This document shows positions 36,674 to 41,622 of a stretch of DNA of 41,622 nt, piece after piece. Location: the NCBI RefSeq assembly GCF_029871205.1, contig NZ_SSOJ01000096.1:1-41622 (forward strand). Reading direction: 5' to 3'. The notes beneath the pieces are model-generated. The model was not told the DNA's origin. It worked only from the letters and a program-made list of their open reading frames with translations, and did no database searches. The stretch is from Pseudomonas sp. BN417. GTDB taxonomy: Bacteria > Pseudomonadota > Gammaproteobacteria > Pseudomonadales > Pseudomonadaceae. Position numbers and translations under genes: made by a program. Numbering within the stretch: the first letter of the stretch is position 1; every line of letters starts with the position of its first letter.

Positions 36674-37999
36674 ATGCCCAGCCCCAACGCCCCGCTCGAT
36701 CTGCTTCTGCTGCCGTCCTGGATAGTCCCGGTAGAGCCTGCCGGCGTAGTCCTGCGGGATCATGCGCTGGGCATCCGCGACGGCCGCATCGCCCTGCTGG
36801 CCCCGCGGGACCTGGCGCTGCGCGTCGACGCCCGCGAACGCCGCGAGCTGCCGGGCATGCTGCTGGCCCCCGGACTGATCAACGCCCACGGCCACGCCGC
36901 GATGACGCTGTTCCGCGGACTGGCCGACGACCTGCCGCTGATGACCTGGCTACAGGAACACATCTGGCCCGCCGAGGCCAAGTGGGTCAATGAGTCATTC
37001 GTCCGCGACGGCACCGAACTAGCCGTAGCCGAGCAGATCAAGGGCGGCATCAGCTGCTTCTCCGACATGTACTTCTTCCCGGCCCAGGCCAGCGCCGCCA
37101 TCCACGCCACGGGCATCAAGGCCCAGCTGGCGATACCGGTGCTGGACTTCCCGATCCCCGGCGCGGTCGACGCGGTCGAGGCCATTCGCCGTGGCGTCGA
37201 GCTGTTCAGCGACCTCAAGCACCACCCGCGGATCAAGGTGGCCTTCGGCCCCCATGCGCCCTACAGCGTCAGCGACGACAAGCTGGAGAACATCCGCGTG
37301 CTGGCCGAGGAACTGGACGCCGGCATTCATATGCACGTCCAGGAAACCGCCTTCGAGGTCCAGCAGAGCCTGGAGCAGCGCGGCGAGCGCCCCATGGCCC
37401 GACTCGCCCGCCTCGGCCTGCTGGGACCGCGCTTCCAGGCCGTGCACATGACCCAGGTGGACGACGCCGACCTCGCCCAGCTGGTGGAAAGCAACAGCAG
37501 CGTGATCCACTGCCCCGAATCCAACCTCAAGCTGGCCAGCGGCTTCTGCCCAGTGGAACGCCTCTGGCAGGCCGGCGTCAATGTCGCCATCGGCACCGAT
37601 GGCGCGGCCAGCAACAACGATCTGGACCTGCTCGGCGAAACCCGCACCGCCGCCCTCCTGGCCAAGGCGGTCGCCGGCTCGGCCCGCGCCCTGGATGCCC
37701 ACCGCGCCCTGCGCATGGCCACTCTGAATGGCGCACGCGCCCTGGGGCTCGAGCAGGACACCGGCTCCCTGGAAGTCGGCAAGGCCGCCGACCTGGTCGC
37801 CTTCGACCTTTCCGGGCTGGCCCAGCAACCGGTCTACGACCCGGTTTCCCAACTCATCTATGCCACCGGGCGCGATTCGGTGCGGCACCTCTGGGTCGAC
37901 GGCAGGCAACTGCTGGACGACGGCCGCCTGACCCGCCTGGACGAAGAGCGCCTGGGCGTCACCGCCCGCGCCTGGGGCGATCGCATCGCCGGCCGCTGA
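36674..37999 (+). CDS. mtaD: 5'-methylthioadenosine/S-adenosylhomocysteine deaminase
   Basis: A 441-residue amidohydrolase. Metal ligands appear in [14 protein letters not shown] (HxH), IHMHVQET and [11 protein letters not shown]. In P. aeruginosa the orthologue deaminates MTA to methylthioinosine, which is then phosphorolysed to methylthioribose-1-phosphate, the MtnA substrate; the neighbouring mtnA supports the same route here. ATG 36674 follows AGGA; a start at 36653 would add seven residues. Position just upstream of ubiG is also the expected one. Confidence 0.93.
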   Translation: MPSPNAPLDLLLLPSWIVPVEPAGVVLRDHALGIRDGRIALLAPRDLALRVDARERRELPGMLLAPGLINAHGHAAMTLFRGLADDLPLMTWLQEHIWPAEAKWVNESFVRDGTELAVAEQIKGGISCFSDMYFFPAQASAAIHATGIKAQLAIPVLDFPIPGAVDAVEAIRRGVELFSDLKHHPRIKVAFGPHAPYSVSDDKLENIRVLAEELDAGIHMHVQETAFEVQQSLEQRGERPMARLARLGLLGPRFQAVHMTQVDDADLAQLVESNSSVIHCPESNLKLASGFCPVERLWQAGVNVAIGTDGAASNNDLDLLGETRTAALLAKAVAGSARALDAHRALRMATLNGARALGLEQDTGSLEVGKAADLVAFDLSGLAQQPVYDPVSQLIYATGRDSVRHLWVDGRQLLDDGRLTRLDEERLGVTARAWGDRIAGR

Positions 38000-38020
38000 A
38001 TTCTGTTTCGAGGACATCCC

Positions 38021-38719
38021 ATGACCAACGTCGACCACGTCGAAATCGCCAAGTTCGAGGCCCTCGCCCACCGCTGGTGGGACCGCGAGAGCGAGTTCAA
38101 ACCCCTGCACGACATCAACCCGCTGCGGGTCAACTGGATTGACGAACGCGTCAAGCTGGCCGGCAAGAAGGTGCTGGACGTCGGTTGCGGCGGCGGCATC
38201 CTCAGTGAATCCATGGCCCAGCGCGGCGCCACGGTCACCGGCATCGACATGGGTGAAGCGCCCCTGGCGGTAGCCCAGCTGCACCAACTGGAGTCCGGCG
38301 TACCGGTGGAGTACCGGCGCATCACCGCCGAAGCCCTGGCCGCTGAGATGCCGGGCCAGTTCGATGTGGTCACCTGCATGGAAATGCTTGAACACGTGCC
38401 GGACCCGGCCTCGGTGATCCGCGCTTGCCATACCCTGGTGAAGCCGGGCGGCCAGGTGTTCTTCTCCACCATCAACCGCAACCCCAAGGCCTATCTCTTC
38501 GCCATTGTCGGCGCCGAGTACATCATGGGCCTGCTGCCCCGCGGCACCCACGACTTCAAGAAATTCATCCGCCCCTCCGAGCTCGGCGCCTGGAGCCGTG
38601 CGGCCAGCCTGACGGTCAAGGACATCATCGGCCTGACGTACAATCCGCTGACCAAGCACTACAAGCTGGAAGCTGACGTGGACGTCAACTACATGATCCA
38701 GACCCTGCGCGAGGAGTGA
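38021..38719 (+). CDS. ubiG: ubiquinone biosynthesis O-methyltransferase UbiG
   Basis: Methylates both hydroxyl positions in ubiquinone synthesis using SAM. The 232-residue protein has [19 protein letters not shown], the SAM motif [24 protein letters not shown] and [20 protein letters not shown], all UbiG hallmarks. ATG 38021 follows GAGG. The following gene overlaps it by codon sharing (GTG 38716) or starts at 38725, so they are co-transcribed. Confidence 0.97.
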   Translation: MTNVDHVEIAKFEALAHRWWDRESEFKPLHDINPLRVNWIDERVKLAGKKVLDVGCGGGILSESMAQRGATVTGIDMGEAPLAVAQLHQLESGVPVEYRRITAEALAAEMPGQFDVVTCMEMLEHVPDPASVIRACHTLVKPGGQVFFSTINRNPKAYLFAIVGAEYIMGLLPRGTHDFKKFIRPSELGAWSRAASLTVKDIIGLTYNPLTKHYKLEADVDVNYMIQTLREE

Positions 38720-38724
38720 CCGGC

Positions 38725-39396
38725 ATGCGACTCAGAGCGGTTCTCTTCGATATGGACGGCACCCTGCTGGATTCGGCGCCGGACTTCATCGCCATCTGCC
38801 AGGCCATGCGCGCCGATCGCGGCCTGCCGCCGCGGGACGAGAAGGCGATCCGCGACGTGGTTTCCGGCGGTGCCCGCGCCATGGTCGCCTGCGCCTTCGA
38901 GATGGATCCGGATGCAGCGGAATTCGAGCCCCTGCGCCTGGAATTCCTCGAGCGCTACCAGAGCCACTGCGCCGTACTCACCCGCCCCTTCGACGGCATC
39001 GACGAGCTGCTGGCGGACATCGAGCAGGCCAAGCTGATCTGGGGCGTGGTAACCAACAAGCCGGTGCGTTTCGCCGAACCCATCATGGCGCAGCTCGGCC
39101 TCGCCGATCGCTCCGCCGTGCTGATCTGCCCCGACCATGTGAAGAACAGCAAGCCGGACCCGGAAATGCTGCTGCTCGCCTGCAGCAAGCTGAACCTCGA
39201 CCCGGCCAGCGTGCTCTTCGTCGGTGACGACCTGCGCGATATCGAGTCCGGTCGCGCCGCCGGCACCCGCACCGCCGCGGTCAGCTACGGCTACATCCAC
39301 CCCAGCGACAACCCCACGCACTGGGGCGCCGATGTCGTGGTCGACCATCCGCTTGAATTGCGCGCCGTACTCGATCGCGCGCTGTGCAGCTGCTGA
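38725..39396 (+). CDS. mupP: HAD phosphatase, N-acetylmuramic acid 6-phosphate phosphatase
   Basis: A 223-residue HAD hydrolase: motif [12 protein letters not shown], motif II TNKPV, motif III lysine in NSKPDPEM and motif [17 protein letters not shown]. Its place between ubiG and yciK matches Pseudomonas MupP, which dephosphorylates MurNAc-6-P in the peptidoglycan-recycling bypass linked to fosfomycin tolerance; gph-type phosphoglycolate phosphatase is the alternative. ATG 38725 has GAGGAG; a GTG overlap start at 38716 is less likely. Confidence 0.9.
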   Translation: MRLRAVLFDMDGTLLDSAPDFIAICQAMRADRGLPPRDEKAIRDVVSGGARAMVACAFEMDPDAAEFEPLRLEFLERYQSHCAVLTRPFDGIDELLADIEQAKLIWGVVTNKPVRFAEPIMAQLGLADRSAVLICPDHVKNSKPDPEMLLLACSKLNLDPASVLFVGDDLRDIESGRAAGTRTAAVSYGYIHPSDNPTHWGADVVVDHPLELRAVLDRALCSC

Positions 39397-39408
39397 GGCG
39401 GCAGCGGT

Positions 39409-39477
39409 AAGCTTCAAGCGACAAGCTTCAAGCTGGCCGGTGCTTTCCAGATGCTTTTACTTGCTGCTTGAAGCTTG
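39409..39477. repeat. AAGCTTCAAGC direct and inverted repeat cluster
   Basis: AAGCTTCAAGC occurs at 39409-39419 and 39423-39433 (14-bp period), and the inverse GCTTGAAGCTTG at 39466-39477 pairs with CAAGCTTCAAGC (39422-39433). It forms a ~55-nt hairpin in the 113-bp gap between mupP and yciK. This short palindromic repeat style is common between Pseudomonas genes. Confidence 0.75.
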
Positions 39478-39509
39478 CGACTTGCAGCTCTCCAAAGGAG
39501 CCCTCTCAC

Positions 39510-40250
39510 ATGTTCCAGTACTCCGCCCGCCCCGACCTGCTCAAGGATCGGGTCATCCTGATCACCGGCGCCGGTCGCGGCATCGGTGCGGCCGCCGCCA
39601 AGACCTTCGCCGCCCACGGCGCCACCGTGCTGCTGCTGGGCAAGACCGAGGCCAGCCTGAATGCCGTCTATGACGAGATCGAGGCTGCCGGTCACCCGCA
39701 GCCCGCGGTGATCCCGTTCAACCTGGAAACCGCCCAGCCGCACCAGTACGACGAACTGGCAGCGACCCTGGAGGCCGAGTTCGGACGCATCGATGGCCTG
39801 CTGCACAATGCTTCCATCCTCGGCCCGCGCACACCCATCGAGCAGCTGTCCGGCGAAAACTTCATGCGCGTCATGCAGGTCAACGTCAACGCCATGTTCA
39901 TGCTGACCAGCACACTGCTGCCGCTGCTGAAGCTGTCCAGGGACGCCTCGGTGGTCTTCACCTCCAGCAGCGTCGGCCGCAAGGGTCGCGCCTACTGGGG
40001 CGCTTACGCGGTCTCCAAGTTCGCCAGCGAAGGCCTGATGCAGGTGCTGGCCGATGAGGTCGACGGCATCGCCAGCGTCCGTGCCAACAGCGTCAATCCC
40101 GGCGCCACCCGTACCGACATGCGCGCCCAGGCCTACCCCGGTGAAAACCCTGACAACAATCCGGAACCTGCCACGATCATGCCTGTCTACCTCTATCTCA
40201 TGGGGCCGGACAGCGCTGGCGTGAACGGCCAGGCTTTCGACGCGCAATGA
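39510..40250 (+). CDS. yciK: YciK-family SDR oxidoreductase
   Basis: A 246-residue short-chain dehydrogenase: ITGAGRGIGAAAAKTFAAHG for the cofactor, LLHNASILGPRTPIE (HNAS replacing NNAG, usual in YciK), catalytic serine in TSSSVGRKG, and YAVSK. The physiological substrate is unknown. ATG 39510 with AAAGGAG is preferred over an upstream frame extension inside the repeat. It stands at its normal place after mupP. Confidence 0.93.
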   Translation: MFQYSARPDLLKDRVILITGAGRGIGAAAAKTFAAHGATVLLLGKTEASLNAVYDEIEAAGHPQPAVIPFNLETAQPHQYDELAATLEAEFGRIDGLLHNASILGPRTPIEQLSGENFMRVMQVNVNAMFMLTSTLLPLLKLSRDASVVFTSSSVGRKGRAYWGAYAVSKFASEGLMQVLADEVDGIASVRANSVNPGATRTDMRAQAYPGENPDNNPEPATIMPVYLYLMGPDSAGVNGQAFDAQ

Positions 40251-40259
40251 CCTCCCTCC

Positions 40260-40303
40260 GCGGCGGTCATCGGACCGCCGCAGCCTCCGTCGGGTTTCCG
40301 ACG
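40260..40303 (+). terminator. hairpins after yciK
   Basis: GCGGCGGTC-ATCG-GACCGCCGC (40260-40281) is a perfect 9-bp stem, followed by a second small hairpin CGTCGG-GTTT-CCGACG. No clear U-run, but the tandem stems probably end the ubiG-mupP-yciK transcript. Confidence 0.6.
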
Positions 40304-40429
40304 ACTCCGCCCCGTGAACGGCATCACATTGCCATTATTTCGCCATCAGCCGGCAAAGGCTTGCCGCCTGGCGTCGAAAGAAACAGCTAACTGATTGAAA
40401 AACAAGGTTTTCAACTGCTAACGAGCTCC

Positions 40430-40445
40430 TGGCACGAAATTAGCT
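40430..40445 (+). promoter_or_regulatory. sigma-54 (RpoN) promoter of the GGDEF gene
   Basis: TGGCACGAAATTAGCT matches the -24/-12 consensus TGGCACG-N4-TTGC with one mismatch and exact GG-N10-GC spacing. It lies 43 bp before ATG 40489, giving a leader of about 30 nt. Confidence 0.7.
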
Positions 40446-40488
40446 GTATGCCTGGTGTCGTCGCTATTTGCGTCAGAGGTTCAATTCA

Positions 40489-41415
40489 ATGGTTCCTCCC
40501 ACCCGGACCAACACCATCGATTTCGATGCCGCCAAGCTGCAGCGGCTCGGCTTCACCGGCAATCGCCAACCCAAGCTGCGCCCCACCAGCCTGGCGGAGC
40601 TGCGTCGGCAGCTGACCCTGCAACTGCAGACCAGCCTGGAAGTCGAGCGCATCGTCAGCCTGTTCTTCGACGAAGTGCAGCGCCTGGTGCCCCTGGACGC
40701 CCTGGCCTACCAGCACCAGAGCAGCGACCTGCGCCTGGAATTCGGCACCCGCTCCAGCCATTCCGCAGGCTACCGCCTCAGTCACGAAGGCGAGTACCTG
40801 GGCGAGCTGATTTTCCGCCGCAACCAGCGCTTCGACGAGCAGGAGCTGAACCAGCTGGAGTCCCTGCTCTCCAGCCTGCTCTTCCCGCTGCGCAACGCCC
40901 TGCTCTACCGCGCCGCGATCCAGAGCGCACTGCGCGACCCGCTGACCGACACCGGCAACCGCATCGCCATGGAGCAGACCCTACAGCGCGAGGTTGACCT
41001 GGCGCGGCGCAACCTGCAGCCACTGTCCGTGCTGATGCTGGACATCGATCACTTCAAGCGGATCAACGACCAGCACGGCCATGGCACTGGCGATGAAGTG
41101 CTGAAGGCGGTGGCCACCACGCTCAAGGTACGCCTGCGCAATGTCGACATGGTGTTCCGCTTCGGCGGCGAGGAATTCCTCGTGCTGCTCTCCGGCACCT
41201 GCCGCGAAGCCGCTGCCCTGGTGGGCGAACGCCTGCGCCTGGGCATCCTCGAATTGCAGTGCCTGGTCCAGGGCCATCCACTGGACCTGTCCATCAGCCT
41301 CGGTTGCGCCACCCTGTTGCCGGCCGAATCGGTAGACAGCCTGCTGCGCCGCGCGGACAACGCCCTTTATGTGGCCAAACGGGAAGGTCGCAATCGGTTG
41401 TCCATGGCGGGGTGA
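40489..41415 (+). CDS. diguanylate cyclase (GAF-like N-terminus, GGDEF)
   Basis: A 308-residue soluble protein. An N-terminal ~150-residue sensor-like region (LEVERIVSLFFDEVQRLVPL, YLGELIFRRNQRFDEQELN) has a GAF-type look, followed by a GGDEF domain with FGGEEF and the inhibitory I-site RNVD five residues before it, both intact. It should make cyclic di-GMP from two GTP with product feedback. ATG 40489 follows AGAGG; a TTG at 40468 is less likely. Expression is probably RpoN-dependent given the upstream promoter. Confidence 0.93.
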   Translation: MVPPTRTNTIDFDAAKLQRLGFTGNRQPKLRPTSLAELRRQLTLQLQTSLEVERIVSLFFDEVQRLVPLDALAYQHQSSDLRLEFGTRSSHSAGYRLSHEGEYLGELIFRRNQRFDEQELNQLESLLSSLLFPLRNALLYRAAIQSALRDPLTDTGNRIAMEQTLQREVDLARRNLQPLSVLMLDIDHFKRINDQHGHGTGDEVLKAVATTLKVRLRNVDMVFRFGGEEFLVLLSGTCREAAALVGERLRLGILELQCLVQGHPLDLSISLGCATLLPAESVDSLLRRADNALYVAKREGRNRLSMAG

Positions 41416-41622
41416 CCTCACGCAGACATTCAAATACAGGGGAACCTTGTGGGGGCAAATTCATTGGCTATGTCTGCATTCAGTGTTGCTAAAACCACCT
41501 GAACCAGGCTGATTGTCGAGCGGGCTGCGAGTCCCTGTTTCGCCTCCCGGCGAGTCTCTTTTTTCAGTCGTCGGAATGCCGCCCACAAAAAAGAAACCAA
41601 AAACGCTTGCCCCTGCATCCGG
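41416..41622. other. non-coding right end with REP-like sequence
   Basis: CTTGTGGGGGCAAATTCATT (from 41446) is a degenerate copy of the REP element at 13263. The remainder, including a purine/pyrimidine-skewed stretch ending AAAAAAGAAACC, shows no recognised gene. A 62-codon minus-strand frame (41430-41618) lies over the repeat and has no recognisable family. Confidence 0.5.

Noticed and set aside
41430-41618. A 62-codon minus-strand frame at the right end
   Set aside because: Overlies a REP-like repeat and has no recognised family or ribosome-binding site.

Overview
The window is high-GC chromosomal DNA from a gammaproteobacterium of the genus Pseudomonas (broad sense). The evidence is gene order: leuC-leuD-methyltransferase-leuB-asd-asd paralogue-fimV on the minus strand, and gyrA-serC-pheA-hisC-tyrA/aroA fusion-cmk next to mtnA, an MTA deaminase, ubiG, mupP and yciK, are both arranged much as I recall them from P. 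aeruginosa. Wild-type GyrA QRDR residues (T83, D87), Pseudomonas-style REP sequences and the TyrA-AroA fusion agree with this. I cannot name the species.

Region 1 (1-8.0 kb): the leucine operon with asd, ending in the 5' part of fimV, which carries an odd in-frame 81-bp duplication at the window edge. A LysR regulator diverges from leuC, with a perfect 15-bp LysR-type palindrome between them. Region 2 (8.1-20.6 kb): accessory genes. These are a six-PAS GGDEF-EAL protein; a small heat-shock protein with a readable RpoH promoter and a ROSE-type RNA thermometer; two SDR dehydrogenases; a Gfo/Idh/MocA oxidoreductase with a divergent LysR gene; a GltS-like glutamate/sodium symporter translationally coupled to a TAXI-type lipoprotein; an InaA-like kinase-fold protein; and a small cupin. 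REP-like repeats are concentrated in the gaps.

Region 3 (20.7-25.4 kb): the most unusual part. One minus-strand cluster reads outer-membrane protein - Tat-exported ketosteroid-dehydrogenase-like flavoprotein - mitochondrial-type cytochrome c - NTF2/SnoaL-like protein - orphan TatA. It has a 792-bp upstream region with two adjacent palindromes. I read it as a self-contained periplasmic oxidation module: outer-membrane entry, exported FAD dehydrogenase, dedicated cytochrome electron acceptor and dedicated export component. Its substrate cannot be told from sequence.

Region 4 (25.4-35.2 kb): the gyrA-serC-pheA-(cysC)-hisC-tyrA/aroA-cmk block, largely with overlapping start/stop codons. A cysC gene (APS kinase) is inserted between pheA and hisC, and cmk ends at a strong terminator rather than running on to rpsA. 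Region 5 (35.5-41.4 kb): mtnA divergent from MTA/SAH deaminase (methylthioadenosine salvage), then ubiG, mupP, yciK and a GGDEF protein preceded by a near-consensus sigma-54 promoter. No rRNA, tRNA, CRISPR array, transposase or phage gene was recognised.
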